64,000 bases of DNA from Marinospirillum perlucidum (GCF_003336805.1 NZ_QFWJ01000002.1:186001-250000), one strand, 5' to 3'; positions 43,237-55,042 are shown, numbered from the stretch's first letter. Numbers and translations are program-made. Notes: generated by a model not told the origin, from the sequence alone.

Positions 43237-45087
43237 TTAGACTTTAAATTCACTAACCACCTTTTGCAGTTCCCGGGCCTGACTGGCAATGGCGTCACTG
43301 GCCTGGGCGTTGCTTTGCACAGCATCAGCGGCTTGATCGGTGATGTCGCGAATGGCGACGACATTCTGGCCTACTTCATTGGCAACCCCGCTTTGCTCTT
43401 CAATCGCAGCGGCGACCTGAGTAGCTCGCTGGGAGATATCCGTCACCTCTTCGGTAATGCTGTCGAGAATGGCTTCGGCACGACCAGCCTGTTCGCGACT
43501 GCTTTGACCATCTTCACGGCATTGGTGAATGACTCGAACCGTTTCTTCAGTCTTGCCCTGCAAGGCGGTGATGATATCGTTGATTTCCTGGGTGGCATCC
43601 TGGGTGCGGGCCGCCAGGGCTCGAACTTCATCGGCCACCACGGCAAAGCCGCGACCCTGATCACCGGCACGAGCGGCTTCAATGGCCGCATTCAGGGCCA
43701 GAAGGTTGGTTTGCTCGGCAATGTCGCCAATCACACCCAACACCTCACCGATGGTCTGGCTTTGCTCGGCCAGTTGGGAGACGGATTGAACCGAACCTTC
43801 CAGTTGATCTGACAGGTGGTGGATCACACTGATGGCTTCCTGAATCTGCGCCTGACCACTCAGGGCGTTTTCATGGGTGCTGTTGGCATTGGCAGCCATA
43901 TGCTCGGTATTGCTGGCAATTTCTTCGATGGTACTGACCATCTCGGTGATGGCTGTTGCCACCAGCTCGGTTTCCTCACGCTGGCGGGCAATGTCATCAG
44001 AAGTGCGCGAGGCATTTTGCGAGAGTTCGCCGGTGGTGGCATTCATGGTCGCCACGGCTGCATTGACCTTTTTAATAACCTCCTGAAATCCGGCCAGCAT
44101 CTGGTTCAGACCGGCTCCCATTGCAGAGATTTCATCCTTACCCTCTTGATGAACCCTTAAGGCCAGGTTATGGGTTAGGTCGATCTGGCGAATATCGGCC
44201 ACCAGTTGGCGAATCGGCTTGAAGATAGAGCGTCCAATCAACAGGGTCGTCACGCAGGTAATAATCAGAACCAGGACAAACAGCCCAAGACCCAGCGTAT
44301 GAGCTTGGCTGATGCGATTACTTAAACCTTCCTCCAAAGCCAGGACCAGTTCTTCGAGCAGGGTTTCGGTTTGGTGGATAGCAGAGCGCATTTCACCGCG
44401 CAGGCCTTCTTCACTGCTCAAACCCAGTTGCCGATGACCGGCCACAAAGTCCTGAAAGCGGTTCTGGTATTGGTCGACCAACGTAAAGGTTGCGCCAGGA
44501 ACATTTCTTTCCTGCAATTGGCTGCGTAGCTGAACAATCAGGTCATCAAAACGTTGGGGGTATTTTTCCAGGCCACGCAGGATGAAGTCCTTCTCGGCAC
44601 GTCTGAGTTGGAGGAGGGTCACCAGAATTGTATCGGCATTCATGGCTTCCAGGGTTTCCTCGACATCATGCACAGCCGAGCGCAGTGCTCCCTGGAGGCC
44701 GGATTCATGATCCAGACCGATTTCTTCAGTGGTCGCCACTAGCTCGTGAAAAAGCCCCTGGTACTCGGAGAAGGTGGCCTCCAGGGCATTCAGAGAGCCT
44801 AGATCCATCTCATAGTCGTTGCCGAGAGCGCGCAGTTGATTTAAGAGTTGGCGGATTTCTTCCTGGGTTGCATCAAAACGTGTCAGGTACTTCGTATCCT
44901 GACGCATTAAAAAATCCTTTTCATGTCGACGCAGTGTGAGCATCTGGGTTTCCAGCTTTTGAGCTAGCTGTTGGCCATTGGCCAGGCGTTCCAGAGTATT
45001 TAAACTCCACGCCATCAAGCCGAAAAGCACCAGAAGGGAGATGGCAGCCAAGACGGCATTGAGGATCAATTTATGTTTGATTAGCAT
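43237..45087 (-). CDS. Methyl-accepting chemotaxis protein with HBM-type sensor
   Basis: 616 residues. A membrane helix near the N-terminus (about 10-32), a helical periplasmic sensor with two matching motifs, [11 protein letters not shown] and [11 protein letters not shown], then a second membrane helix, a HAMP and a full signalling domain with [36 protein letters not shown]. The twin RRxEKDF motifs mark the helical bimodular (HBM) sensor, known in McpS-type receptors for organic acids. The ligand is not deduced. ATG at 45087 (MLIKHKL) is preferred over ATG 45117, which lacks a ribosome-binding site. Confidence 0.88.
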   Translation of the reverse strand: MLIKHKLILNAVLAAISLLVLFGLMAWSLNTLERLANGQQLAQKLETQMLTLRRHEKDFLMRQDTKYLTRFDATQEEIRQLLNQLRALGNDYEMDLGSLNALEATFSEYQGLFHELVATTEEIGLDHESGLQGALRSAVHDVEETLEAMNADTILVTLLQLRRAEKDFILRGLEKYPQRFDDLIVQLRSQLQERNVPGATFTLVDQYQNRFQDFVAGHRQLGLSSEEGLRGEMRSAIHQTETLLEELVLALEEGLSNRISQAHTLGLGLFVLVLIITCVTTLLIGRSIFKPIRQLVADIRQIDLTHNLALRVHQEGKDEISAMGAGLNQMLAGFQEVIKKVNAAVATMNATTGELSQNASRTSDDIARQREETELVATAITEMVSTIEEIASNTEHMAANANSTHENALSGQAQIQEAISVIHHLSDQLEGSVQSVSQLAEQSQTIGEVLGVIGDIAEQTNLLALNAAIEAARAGDQGRGFAVVADEVRALAARTQDATQEINDIITALQGKTEETVRVIHQCREDGQSSREQAGRAEAILDSITEEVTDISQRATQVAAAIEEQSGVANEVGQNVVAIRDITDQAADAVQSNAQASDAIASQARELQKVVSEFKV

Positions 45088-45279
45088 GTTATGGCCTATA
45101 AAAAATGCATTCTGCATTCATAAATATAACCAAGCTTGCTAAGTATTAAAATTATTATTTGGTGACGCTGATACAATCTTGAAACAATTGATTGCTATTT
45201 TTGATATCTTTTGGTGCGTATAGTTTTATTTAGGTTTTTTTGGTGCGTCTAATTTTTAAATAATTGAAAATAAATAAAT

Positions 45280-46821
45280 TTATTCAGCAATCTCTTTTTC
45301 TTCACTGGCTGTGGTTTCCGGCTTGAGCTGGTGTGAATCCGTGGGATAAAGCAGATTCAGTGCTACGGCACCACCATCGACCACCACGGCAGCGTGCTCT
45401 CTTTTCAATTGTCGTGGCTCGGGGGCACCACAGGCGTGGGCAATCAGCTCGACTTCATGCACCAGGTTGTGATGAAAGTTGGCGACCCGCTTGGCCTTGA
45501 CCGCTGGTACCAGGCCCTGTTGTAGGCGAGGATTATGGGTGGTTATCCCCGTGGGGCAGGTGTTCTTATTGCATTGCAGTGCCTGGATGCAGCCCAGCGC
45601 AAACATGAAGCCGCGAGCAGTGACGGTGAAATCAGCCCCCATGCACAGGGCTGCAGCGACATCGGTGGGATTGATCAGCTTGCCGGAAGCAATGATACGG
45701 ATACGTTGACGCAGACCATGTTTAATCAGCTGGTTGACCAGTAACGGCAGACTATCCCTTAAAGGCAGACCGACACTATCCATCAGGGGCATGGGAGCAG
45801 CACCGGTTCCACCATCGGCGCTATCCAGGGTAATAAAATCAGGGGCGGCTTCCACACCTCTTTCCAGCACCTTCTGGCAAAAGGCCTCCAGCCAGTCAGT
45901 GGTGCCCAGCACTAGTTTAAAGCCTACGGGCTTGCCGGTGATGTCACGGACACGGGCAATAAAATCCAGAAGGTCATCCAGGTTGTTGATATCCGGGTGA
46001 CGATTGGGGCTGATGGAGGCTTCACCGACCGGAATGCCGCGAGCTTCGGCAATCTCCGGGGTGACCTTGTCGCCGGGCAGGATGCCGCCCTTACCCGGTT
46101 TGGCCCCCTGGGAAAGCTTGATTTCAAACATGCGTACCTGCTCGATGGCAGCTACTTGGGCCAGTTTCTGTTCATCCAGGCGCCCCTGGGCATCACGCAC
46201 TCCATACTTGGCGGTGCCGATCTGAAAAACAATATCGCAGCCACCTTCCAGATGATGTTTGGATAGCGCCCCCTCCCCGGTATTCATCCAGCAGCCAGCC
46301 TGGGCCGCTCCCTGGGATAGGGCACGTATGGCGGGAACGGAAAGAGCACCAAAACTCATGCCGGAGATATTTAAAAAGGAGGGTGCATCATAGGGCAGGC
46401 GGCAAAAGGGACCGATCTGCAGAGGCTTGCTGCTGGCGGCATCTTCACTGAGCGTGGGAAAGGGGGTGTTGAGAAAATAATAGGTGCCGGGTTTGCGCAG
46501 ATCGCGGGTGGAGCCAAAGGCAATGGTGTTATCCAGATTCTTGGCAGCCCGGTAAACCCAGGAGCGCTGGGCCCGGTTGAAGGGCATTTCTTCACGATCC
46601 ATGGCAAAAAAGTATTGGCGAAAAAATTCACCCAGGTTTTCAAAGATATAGCGAAAACGGCCGAGCAGTGGATAGTTGCGGCGGATAGTATGAGCCGTCT
46701 GGCGCTTGTCGAATTGATACATCACCAGCGCTGTAATCACCAGGCCTAGGATCAGGAGAATAAAGAGGATGCCGATGATGGCAACAAAGGTAACTGCAAA
46801 ATTGACCAGCGTGGTGTTCAT
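45280..46821 (-). CDS. FMN-binding glutamate synthase family protein
   Basis: 513 residues. An N-terminal membrane helix (about 7-33) anchors a GltB central-domain-like FMN barrel. Motifs are GMSFGALSVPAIRALSQGAAQAGC, EGALSKHHLEGGCDIVFQIGTAKYGV, KLSQGAKPGKGGILPG and DSADGGTGAAP. C-x5-C-x4-C in GCIQALQCNKNTCPTGI fits a 3Fe-4S cluster. The amidotransferase and NADPH domains of real glutamate synthase are absent, so its reaction is unknown. Confidence 0.88.
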   Translation of the reverse strand: MNTTLVNFAVTFVAIIGILFILLILGLVITALVMYQFDKRQTAHTIRRNYPLLGRFRYIFENLGEFFRQYFFAMDREEMPFNRAQRSWVYRAAKNLDNTIAFGSTRDLRKPGTYYFLNTPFPTLSEDAASSKPLQIGPFCRLPYDAPSFLNISGMSFGALSVPAIRALSQGAAQAGCWMNTGEGALSKHHLEGGCDIVFQIGTAKYGVRDAQGRLDEQKLAQVAAIEQVRMFEIKLSQGAKPGKGGILPGDKVTPEIAEARGIPVGEASISPNRHPDINNLDDLLDFIARVRDITGKPVGFKLVLGTTDWLEAFCQKVLERGVEAAPDFITLDSADGGTGAAPMPLMDSVGLPLRDSLPLLVNQLIKHGLRQRIRIIASGKLINPTDVAAALCMGADFTVTARGFMFALGCIQALQCNKNTCPTGITTHNPRLQQGLVPAVKAKRVANFHHNLVHEVELIAHACGAPEPRQLKREHAAVVVDGGAVALNLLYPTDSHQLKPETTASEEKEIAE

Positions 46822-46890
46822 GTTTTCTGCTCACTTGGCAAGGTACTTGAGTATTCGGATGCTGCTGGAAGAGTTTACTCCGATTGACGT

Positions 46891-46922
46891 AAAAATAAAA
46901 AAACCGCCCCCTGGGGGGCGGT
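46891..46922 (-). terminator. Rho-independent terminator of the ahpCF operon
   Basis: ACCGCCCC (46903-46910) pairs with GGGGCGGT (46915-46922). Read on the minus strand, a T-rich run follows. It lies 41 bases after the ahpF stop. Confidence 0.88.
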
Positions 46923-46962
46923 AAAGCACAGCATGCGTTGAGTAAAGGTGACGTGGCAGCGG

Positions 46963-48549
46963 TTAGTCAGCCGTAGCAGCAGCCTTGCGACCTTCTTCCG
47001 GCGCAGGTGTCCGGATCAGGTGGTCGAAAGCACTGAGTGCTGCTGTTGCACCGCCACCCATGGCAATGATGATCTGCTTGTAGGGCACATTACTGGCATC
47101 CCCTGCAGCAAAGACACCGGGCAGATTGGTAGCACCGCGGCTGTCGATTTCAATTTCCCCGAAACGGCTGAGTTGCAGATCAGAAGCCTGCAGCCATTCG
47201 GTGTTGGGCATCAGGCCTATCTGGACAAAAATACCGGCGGCATCCAGTTCGTGGCTTTGACCGCTGGCCCGGTCGGTATAGATCAGACCGGTGGCCTTTT
47301 GACCATCGCCCTTGACCTCGGTGGTCAAGGCGTTGGTAATGATCTCCACATTGGGCAGCGAGCGGGCCTTGGCCTGGAGCACCTGGTCTGCCTTCAGGGT
47401 TTCGCCGAATTCCAGCACTGTAACTTCAGATACGATGCCGGCCAGATCGATGGCGGCCTCGATGCCGGAATTACCGCCACCGATGACAGCGACCTTCTTG
47501 CCCTTGAACAGGGGGCCGTCACAGTGGGGGCAATAGGCCACGCCCTTGCCGCGATATTCACGCTCGCCGGGGACGTTCATTTCCCGCCAGCGGGCACCCG
47601 TGGCCAGAATCAGGCTGCGGGTCTTGAGCGTAGCGCCGCTTTCCAAGCCTATTTCAATATAGTCGCTTTGTTTGAGGCTGGCTGCTTTTTGTTCAGTGAC
47701 CAGATCCACGTCATAGTCTTTGACGTGTTCTTCAAGGCTGGCCACCAGTTTGGGGCCTTCGGTGTAGGGTACGGAGATAAAGTTCTCGATACCCAGGGTA
47801 TCCATGACCTGGCCGCCAAAACGCTCGGCAACAATACCGGTGCGTATGCCCTTGCGTGCAGCATAAATGGCTGCTGAAGCCCCGGCAGGCCCTCCGCCCA
47901 CGACCAGTACTTCGTAGGGATCGCGTTCATTGAGTTCTGCAGCCTTGCGCTCGGAAGCACCGCTATCCAGCTGATTGACGATTTCATTCAGAGTCATGCG
48001 GCCCTGGCCGAAGTGTTCACCATTCAGGTAAACCGAAGGCACGGCCATGATCTGTTTTTCTTCCACTTCATCCTGGAAGAGGGCCCCATCCACCATTTCA
48101 TGGGTGATTCTGGGGTTGACCGTGGCCATTAAATTCAGTGCCTGAACCACATCCGGGCAGTTCTGGCAGGACAGGGAAACAAAGGTTTCAAAGTGATATT
48201 CACCGGGCAGACTACGGATCTGCTCGATCACTTCCGGCTCGGCCTTGGAAGGATGGCCGCCGGTTTGCAGCAGTGCCAGTACCAGGGAGGTAAACTCATG
48301 GCCCATGGGAATACCGGAAAAACGGATGCGCGCTTCCTGTCCCTGGGCGGCTATCGCCATACTCGGGGTACGCTTGGAATCTGCTGCGTCTTTCAGTTCG
48401 ATTTGTGAGGAGAGTCCGGCAATTTCTCCGGCCAACTCCAGTAATTCTTGAGATTTGGGTTCATCGTTACTGGACACGCTTAGCTCAATCGGGGTGACGA
48501 TCTTCTGCAGGTAGGTGTCCAGTTGCTTCTTGAGATTGGCGTCCAACAT
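46963..48549 (-). CDS. ahpF: Alkyl hydroperoxide reductase subunit F
   Basis: 528-residue flavoprotein that reduces AhpC with NAD(P)H. The N-terminal double thioredoxin-fold domain has the redox pair CQNC (near 129-132). FAD and NAD motifs are [10 protein letters not shown] and [10 protein letters not shown], and the catalytic pair CPHC (near 350) precedes DGPLFKGK. The C-terminal [28 protein letters not shown] is typical. ATG at 48549 ([10 protein letters not shown]) gives the standard length; an open upstream extension of 86 codons is not coding. It follows ahpC. Confidence 0.96.
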   Translation of the reverse strand: MLDANLKKQLDTYLQKIVTPIELSVSSNDEPKSQELLELAGEIAGLSSQIELKDAADSKRTPSMAIAAQGQEARIRFSGIPMGHEFTSLVLALLQTGGHPSKAEPEVIEQIRSLPGEYHFETFVSLSCQNCPDVVQALNLMATVNPRITHEMVDGALFQDEVEEKQIMAVPSVYLNGEHFGQGRMTLNEIVNQLDSGASERKAAELNERDPYEVLVVGGGPAGASAAIYAARKGIRTGIVAERFGGQVMDTLGIENFISVPYTEGPKLVASLEEHVKDYDVDLVTEQKAASLKQSDYIEIGLESGATLKTRSLILATGARWREMNVPGEREYRGKGVAYCPHCDGPLFKGKKVAVIGGGNSGIEAAIDLAGIVSEVTVLEFGETLKADQVLQAKARSLPNVEIITNALTTEVKGDGQKATGLIYTDRASGQSHELDAAGIFVQIGLMPNTEWLQASDLQLSRFGEIEIDSRGATNLPGVFAAGDASNVPYKQIIIAMGGGATAALSAFDHLIRTPAPEEGRKAAATAD

Positions 48550-48591
48550 GATGCGTGTCCTGTGGTAAAGATGAAAAAAGGGGGAGGCGAA

Positions 48592-48615
48592 CCCGTCAGC
48601 CCCAAGGCTGACGGG
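48592..48615. other. Stem-loop between ahpC and ahpF
   Basis: CCCGTCAGCC pairs with GGCTGACGGG (10 bp, perfect) around CCAA. There is no T run on the minus strand. It stands in the 79-base gap between ahpC and ahpF, where it could cause partial termination or stabilise the ahpC mRNA and so give more AhpC than AhpF. Confidence 0.65.
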
Positions 48616-48628
48616 AGTGGCGATCCAT

Positions 48629-49195
48629 TTAGATCTTGCCAACCAGGTCCAGAGAAGGAGCCAGGGTTTCTTCGCCTTCTTTCCACTTGGCGGGGCAAAC
48701 TTCGCCTGGGTGGTTGCGAACGTACTGAGCTGCTTTGATCTTGCGCAGCAGATCGTCAGCATCACGGCCGATGCCTTCAGCAGTGATTTCCATCGCCTGG
48801 ATAACACCGTCAGGATCGATCACAAAGGTGGCACGGTCGGCTAGGCCAGCGCCTTCACGCATAACACCAAAGTTGTTGGTGATGTTGCCGGACTGGTCGC
48901 CCACCATGTAGTAGTTGATCTTGCCGATGGTTTCGGAAGAGTCGTGCCAGGCTTTGTGGGTAAAGTGGGTGTCCGTGGAAACGGAGAAGACTTCCACGCC
49001 CAGCTTTTGCAGTTCTTCGTACTTGTCGGCAACGTCGCCCAGCTCGGTGGGGCAAACGAAAGTGAAGTCAGCTGGGTAGAAGAAGAAAACAGCCCACTTG
49101 CCTTTTACATCAGCTTCACTGATATCTACAAATTCGCCCTGTTTGAAAGCGGTAGCGTTAAAAGGTTTGATTTCGGTATTGATTGCTTGTGGCAT
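48629..49195 (-). CDS. ahpC: Alkyl hydroperoxide reductase subunit C (2-Cys peroxiredoxin)
   Basis: 188 residues, near the usual 187. It reduces hydrogen peroxide and organic peroxides. The peroxidatic Cys lies in [19 protein letters not shown] (near residue 47) and the resolving Cys in [10 protein letters not shown] (near 166). AAGGAG precedes the ATG at 49195; the open frame upstream of it is non-coding. TATAAA at 49248-49253 (minus strand) could be its -10. No clear OxyR site was identified by eye. Confidence 0.97.
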   Translation of the reverse strand: MPQAINTEIKPFNATAFKQGEFVDISEADVKGKWAVFFFYPADFTFVCPTELGDVADKYEELQKLGVEVFSVSTDTHFTHKAWHDSSETIGKINYYMVGDQSGNITNNFGVMREGAGLADRATFVIDPDGVIQAMEITAEGIGRDADDLLRKIKAAQYVRNHPGEVCPAKWKEGEETLAPSLDLVGKI

Positions 49196-49338
49196 TATCC
49201 AACTCCTTGAAGTCAGTTGATTAGAAAAGGTGTTTGTCTGTACGGGGTTTATACTAGCGATCCCTGATCCATGTTTGAAATTGATTAAATACAACGGCAT
49301 GATTAGATTTTGCTATCAAGATAAGAAAGGCCCTCGAG

Positions 49339-51789
49339 ATGTCCGCCCGCACCCTGCCCATAGATGCCTATTTGCCGCAATTGGTGAGCTGTCTTCAGCA
49401 AGACAACACCTGTCTGCTGGTCGCCGAACCCGGGGCGGGTAAAACCACCAGTGTGCCCCTGGCCTTGATGCAGCAGGAGGTTGGCGAAGCCGGTTGCTGG
49501 CTGTTGCTGGAACCCCGCCGGGTGGCAGCGCGTCTGGCCGCCGGTTTTATGGCGGAAACGCTGGGCGAAGAACTGGGCAAGAGCGTGGGGTTCCGCGTTC
49601 GCGGTGAAAGTCGGGCCAGTGCTTCCACTCGCTTGCTGGTGGTCACCCAGGGCGTGCTGACCCGCTGGATTCAGGAAGACCCGCTGCTTGAAGGCGTGGC
49701 CGGTATTATCTTTGATGAATTTCACGAGCGTAGTCTGGAGGCGGACCTGGGGCTGGCGTTGGCTCGTGAGGTGCAGGAGACAATACGGGAAGACCTTAAA
49801 CTACTGGTGATGTCGGCAACGCTGGATGTAGACGCCCTGACCCGTTTGCTGGGAGAGAAAACCCCGGTGATTCGCTGTCCGGGCCGTAGTTACCCGATTA
49901 CCCGCTTCTATCGACCGCCACCACTCAGAGAGGACGCCAGCGAGCATCAGGCCAGGGTCATTCGCGAGGCTTTGCAAGAACAGGAAGGCGATCTGCTGGT
50001 GTTTTTGCCGGGACAGGTAGAAATCCGGCGTTTGCAGCAGAAGCTTGAAGTTCTGCAAAGCGATGCCCTGCAAATTCAGCCCCTCTATGGCCAGCTGCCC
50101 CTGGCACAACAAAAAGCCGTTGTCAGTCCACCGCCTGGTGGCGTGCGTCGCATTATTTTGTCCACAGCCCTGGCGGAATCCAGTTTGACCCTGCCCGGTA
50201 TCCGAGTCGTTATCGATGCAGGGCGGGAGCGGTTGCCGGTTTTTCAACCACGCTCGGGTCTGACCCGGCTAACCACCCAGCAAGTGAACCAGGCCAGTGC
50301 CGATCAACGCGAAGGGCGAGCTGGTCGTGAAGCACCGGGTTGTTGTTATCGTCTCTGGAGCCGGGAGCAGCCGCTGGTTGCCCATCGGGAGCCGGAAATC
50401 CTGCAGGCTGACCTGTCCGGCCTGGCCTTTGAGCTGGCGCGTTGGGGGATCAAGGAGGCCACAACGCTCAACTGGGTGACGCCGCCACCGGCCGCTGCGC
50501 TTCAGGCGGGGCGGGATCTTCTCAGGCGTCTGGGGGTACTGGATGCCCACCTGGGTCTTACGGCCCTAGGTCAAGGATTGGCTCGCTGGTCCACTCATCC
50601 GCGCTTGGGCGTACTGCTGGAAAAAGCCAAGGAGCTGCAAGCCCTGCCCCTGGCTGCCTGGTTGGTAGCCTGGCTGGAAGAAGGCTTAAGCGGTAGCCAG
50701 CTTGATTTGCAGGAAGAAATGACCCGCTTGCCGGATCAAAAAAGCCAGGGTGAACAGGGCCGCTGGCGCAGGACAGCACGCCTCTGGGCTGAGCGCTTGG
50801 GTTGTCGCCTGGAGCCGGTGGAACTGGATCATCTGCCGGATTTATTGCTGGCGGCTTATCCCGACCGCCTTGCCTTTTCCCAGGGTGAGGGGCGTTATAA
50901 ATTGATCACGGGGGGACAGCTGGCCCTCCCCGAGCAGCATCCTCTGGCCAGAAATACCTGGCTGGTGGCTGTCAATCTGGATGGCAAGGCCCAGCAGGCG
51001 CGGGTTTATCAGGCCGTGGCCCTGCCGGAAGAGCTGGTGCAACAGCGGTTGAATCGGGAGGCTATCCCCAAAGAAGTTGTTTTCTGGAATAGCGAAGAAA
51101 AGAAGGTAGTGGCTGAAGAGCAGCTGTGGTTGGGCCAACTCTTGTTGAAGCGCCGTCCCTTGCAACCACTAGCTCAAGAGAAGGCGGCCGAGGTCCTGAT
51201 CCAGGCTTTGCGCTCCGGTGAACCCCTGCCCTTTTCAGCCAAGGATCAGCAGTTGTTGGGGCGGTTACGCCTGGCACATCGCTACCTGGGTGAGCCCTGG
51301 CCAGCCCTGACCCCCGAAGCCTTGCTGGAGACTTTGGATGCTTGGTTATTGCCCCGGGTAACCGGGATGACCCGACTGGACGAGCTGGCGCGTCAACCCC
51401 TGGGGCAGTGGTTGCTGGAATCTCTGGATTGGTCCCTGCAGCAACAGCTATCGCAGTTACTGCCCGAGCGCCTGGAGGTGCCCAGTGGCTCCAGCCTGCC
51501 GGTGGATTACAGCGGTGAAGAACCCGTTTTGGCTGTCAAGCTGCAGGAGGTGTTTGGCTGGCAGGAAACCCCGCGCCTGCTTCAGGGTCGAGTTCCTCTG
51601 GTCATTCATCTCTTGTCGCCAGCCGGTCGGCCGGTCCAGATTACCCGTGATCTGGCCAGCTTCTGGAAGAAAGGCTATTTTGAAGTACGCAAGGATCTTC
51701 GCGGGCGTTACCCCAAACACCCCTGGCCGGATGACCCCCTGACGGCTGAAGCTACCCGCAAAACCCGCAGAGCGACCCAAGGGCGCTGA
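49339..51789 (+). CDS. hrpB: ATP-dependent helicase HrpB
   Basis: 816-residue DExH-box helicase. Motif I is AEPGAGKTT (about 31-39), motif II DEFHERS (the DEAH variant), motif III SATLD, then STALAESSLTLPGIRVVIDAGRERLPVF and QREGRAGREAPGCCYRLWS (motif VI). The HrpB-specific C-terminal half ends with WPDDPLTAEATRKTRRATQ. The biological role in RNA metabolism is poorly defined. It is divergent from ahpC. Confidence 0.94.
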   Translation: MSARTLPIDAYLPQLVSCLQQDNTCLLVAEPGAGKTTSVPLALMQQEVGEAGCWLLLEPRRVAARLAAGFMAETLGEELGKSVGFRVRGESRASASTRLLVVTQGVLTRWIQEDPLLEGVAGIIFDEFHERSLEADLGLALAREVQETIREDLKLLVMSATLDVDALTRLLGEKTPVIRCPGRSYPITRFYRPPPLREDASEHQARVIREALQEQEGDLLVFLPGQVEIRRLQQKLEVLQSDALQIQPLYGQLPLAQQKAVVSPPPGGVRRIILSTALAESSLTLPGIRVVIDAGRERLPVFQPRSGLTRLTTQQVNQASADQREGRAGREAPGCCYRLWSREQPLVAHREPEILQADLSGLAFELARWGIKEATTLNWVTPPPAAALQAGRDLLRRLGVLDAHLGLTALGQGLARWSTHPRLGVLLEKAKELQALPLAAWLVAWLEEGLSGSQLDLQEEMTRLPDQKSQGEQGRWRRTARLWAERLGCRLEPVELDHLPDLLLAAYPDRLAFSQGEGRYKLITGGQLALPEQHPLARNTWLVAVNLDGKAQQARVYQAVALPEELVQQRLNREAIPKEVVFWNSEEKKVVAEEQLWLGQLLLKRRPLQPLAQEKAAEVLIQALRSGEPLPFSAKDQQLLGRLRLAHRYLGEPWPALTPEALLETLDAWLLPRVTGMTRLDELARQPLGQWLLESLDWSLQQQLSQLLPERLEVPSGSSLPVDYSGEEPVLAVKLQEVFGWQETPRLLQGRVPLVIHLLSPAGRPVQITRDLASFWKKGYFEVRKDLRGRYPKHPWPDDPLTAEATRKTRRATQGR

Positions 51790-51821
51790 TGCGGGTCGCT
51801 TAGCAGCTCTACTCAGGGTAA

Positions 51822-52532
<711 letters not shown>

Positions 52533-52539
52533 ACTGCCA

Positions 52540-52570
52540 CTTGTTGTGGGGGTGGACGCTCCGCTACAAT
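52540..52570 (+). promoter_or_regulatory. Likely rpoZ promoter
   Basis: TACAAT at 52565-52570 is a good -10. TTGTTG about 18 bases upstream is a possible -35. The position, 48 bases before the rpoZ ATG, fits a promoter separate from gmk. Confidence 0.5.
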
Positions 52571-52617
52571 GGCGGGTCTTGTAAAACCTACCCACTGCTA
52601 TTGTCAGGTGTCACTCC

Positions 52618-52869
52618 ATGGCTCGTGTAACTGTTGAAGATTGTCTTGAGAATGTTGAAAACCGTTTTGAACTGGTAATGGTTGCTACTCGTCGCGCCCG
52701 CCAGCTAACCTTGGGTGGCAAGGATCCCCACGTTGACTGGGAAAACGACAAGGCAACCGTCGTTGCACTGCGTGAAATTGCCGAAGGGCAGACGGACGTA
52801 TCCATTCTGGATGAAGCTGAAGTAAAGGCTGTAGAAGCTCAGGAAGAACTCCAGCAGCAGGATTATTGA
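52618..52869 (+). CDS. rpoZ: RNA polymerase omega subunit
   Basis: 83 residues. [30 protein letters not shown] is the standard omega N-terminus. It helps assemble the beta' subunit and forms part of one ppGpp site. Its place directly before spoT, which controls ppGpp, is conserved in gammaproteobacteria. Confidence 0.97.
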   Translation: MARVTVEDCLENVENRFELVMVATRRARQLTLGGKDPHVDWENDKATVVALREIAEGQTDVSILDEAEVKAVEAQEELQQQDY

Positions 52870-52924
52870 TTCCATGCTGTTAATTGCCCGCCGCTTTTTC
52901 AGTCTTTACACCTGAAGGTGGGTA

Positions 52925-55042
52925 ATGAACACGATTGAAGACCTCTGTGACCGTCTAAAAGGCTATCTGCCTGCTGAAGAAATTCAGCAGGTCAGACGTG
53001 CCTATTTTTTTGCCGAGCAGGCACATGATGGTCAGCGCCGCAGTTCCGGCGAACCCTATGTCACCCATCCTCTGGCTGTTGCCACTATTCTTGCTAATCT
53101 GCATCTGGATCACCAGGCGCTGATCGCTGCGCTTTTGCATGATGTGATCGAAGATACCGGGGTTAACAAGGAAGCGGTATCCCGTCAGTTCGGGGAGTCC
53201 GTCGCCGAGCTGGTGGACGGGGTTTCCAAGCTTACCCAGATTAAATTCGAATCCAAGGCTGAAGCCCAGGCCGAGAACTTTCGCAAGATGGTTCTGGCCA
53301 TGGCCGAGGATATTCGCGTTATTATCGTCAAGCTGGCGGATCGCCTGCACAATATGCGCACCCTGGGGGCGCTCAAGCGCGAAAAAAAGCGTCGTATTGC
53401 CCGTGAAACCCTGGATATCTATGCCCCCATTGCTAATCGTCTGGGGATTAACACCCTGCGTCTGGAACTGGAAGATTTAAGTTTTCAGGCAATCTATCCC
53501 ATGCGTTATGAACGCCTGCGCAAGGCAGTGCTTAGTGTGCGCGGGCATCGTAAGGAAGTGGTCAAGAAAATTCAGCAGCGTCTTCAGGAGCGTCTGGAAA
53601 GCGAAGGCCTCAAGGGTCGGGTGATCGGCCGGGAAAAGAACCTGCTGTCTCTCTACCGCAAGATGAAGCACCAGCGTAAATCCTTTAACGACATCATGGA
53701 TGTTTACGCCTTCCGGGTGCTGACCGAAACCGTGGATGATTGTTATCGCGCTTTGGGTACGGTGCACAATACCTACAAGCCGGTTCCCGGTCGCTTCAAG
53801 GATTATGTCGCCATTCCCAAGGCCAATGGTTACCAATCCTTGCATACCACGCTCTTTGGCTTGAGTGGTATGCCCATTGAGGTCCAGATACGCACCCGGG
53901 AAATGGAAGCCATGGCCAATAATGGTGTGGCCGCCCATTGGCTTTACAAGGCAGGCCAAACCGATCGGCCGATTGCTGAGGGTAGCCATGCCCGGGCTCG
54001 CCAGTGGGTCAAGGGGCTGCTGGAAATGCAGCAGCGCGCGGGGGATTCGCTGGAGTTCATCGAACACGTCAAGGTGGATCTCTTCCCTGACGAGATCTAT
54101 GTGTTTACCCCCAGTGGTGACATCATGGAGCTGCCCAAAGGCTCGACGCCGGTTGATTTTGCCTATGCCGTGCATACCGATGTCGGTAATTCCTGTGTCG
54201 CCTGCCGGATCGATCGCAAGCTGGCGCCCTTGTCGGCCAGTATTCAAAGTGGTCAGACGGTCGAGGTCATTACTGCAGCCGGTGCCCGCCCCAACCTGGC
54301 CTGGCTGTCGTTTGTGACCACGGGCAAGGCCCGATCTGCCATTCGCCACTACATCAAGCAGCAGCAGCGCAGTGAATCCGAAGCCTTGGGCAAGCGTCTT
54401 CTGGAAAAAGCCCTGGCCCAGTTTGATGTGCATCTGGATGATCTGCCCAAGGAACGTCTGGATCAACTGCTGGAAGAAATGCAGGTGGCCAGTGAGCAGG
54501 AGCTGCTGGAAGCCATCGGTCTGGGCAAGCGCATGGCCTATATGGTCGCGCGACGCCTGCTGGATGCTGATGCATCGGTAACGGCAGAAACCAATGATGA
54601 TGGCAATATGATCATCCATGGCACTGAAGGCATGGTGGTGACTTTTGCCCGTTGTTGTCGTCCGATTCCCGGCGATTCCATTCTGGGCCATATCAGTTTT
54701 GGCAATGGCATCGTGGTGCACCGTTATAACTGCCGCAATCTTCAGGATATTCGCGATAATCCCGACAAATGCGTGGGCCTGAGTTGGGCAGAAGTCACCG
54801 AGGGCGACTTTAGTGTCAGCCTCAAGCTGGAAATTGAAGATCAACGCGGCATCATTGCCCGGATTGCCACCCAGGTGACGGAAGTGGATGCCAATCTGGA
54901 AAGAATCAGCGTTGATGAAAGAGATGCACGCCTGTCTATCCTGACCCTGGAATTGCTGGTCAGGGACCGTATCCATCTGGCCCGGGTCATGAAAAAATTG
55001 CGTCGCCTGCCGGAAGTGAATCGGGTCGTGCGCCTGAGATGA
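52925..55042 (+). CDS. spoT: Bifunctional (p)ppGpp synthetase/hydrolase SpoT
   Basis: 705 residues. The HD hydrolase domain shows HPLAVATILANLHLDHQALIAALLHDVIEDTG, with the HD pair, so hydrolase activity is expected. The synthetase domain (SLYRKMKHQRKSFNDIMDVYAFRVL, then VAIPKANGYQSLHTTLFG), a TGS domain (DEIYVFTPSGDIMELPKGSTPVDFAYAVHTD), a helical/zinc-finger region (FARCCRPIPGD) and a C-terminal ACT domain follow. Stringent-response control in the rpoZ-spoT-ridA cluster. Confidence 0.97.
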   Translation: MNTIEDLCDRLKGYLPAEEIQQVRRAYFFAEQAHDGQRRSSGEPYVTHPLAVATILANLHLDHQALIAALLHDVIEDTGVNKEAVSRQFGESVAELVDGVSKLTQIKFESKAEAQAENFRKMVLAMAEDIRVIIVKLADRLHNMRTLGALKREKKRRIARETLDIYAPIANRLGINTLRLELEDLSFQAIYPMRYERLRKAVLSVRGHRKEVVKKIQQRLQERLESEGLKGRVIGREKNLLSLYRKMKHQRKSFNDIMDVYAFRVLTETVDDCYRALGTVHNTYKPVPGRFKDYVAIPKANGYQSLHTTLFGLSGMPIEVQIRTREMEAMANNGVAAHWLYKAGQTDRPIAEGSHARARQWVKGLLEMQQRAGDSLEFIEHVKVDLFPDEIYVFTPSGDIMELPKGSTPVDFAYAVHTDVGNSCVACRIDRKLAPLSASIQSGQTVEVITAAGARPNLAWLSFVTTGKARSAIRHYIKQQQRSESEALGKRLLEKALAQFDVHLDDLPKERLDQLLEEMQVASEQELLEAIGLGKRMAYMVARRLLDADASVTAETNDDGNMIIHGTEGMVVTFARCCRPIPGDSILGHISFGNGIVVHRYNCRNLQDIRDNPDKCVGLSWAEVTEGDFSVSLKLEIEDQRGIIARIATQVTEVDANLERISVDERDARLSILTLELLVRDRIHLARVMKKLRRLPEVNRVVRLR

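Noticed and set aside
48550-48807. N-terminal extension of AhpF
   Set aside because: The frame stays open upstream of ATG 48549, but the segment crosses the intergenic stem-loop and the end of ahpC; the normal AhpF length starts at 48549.
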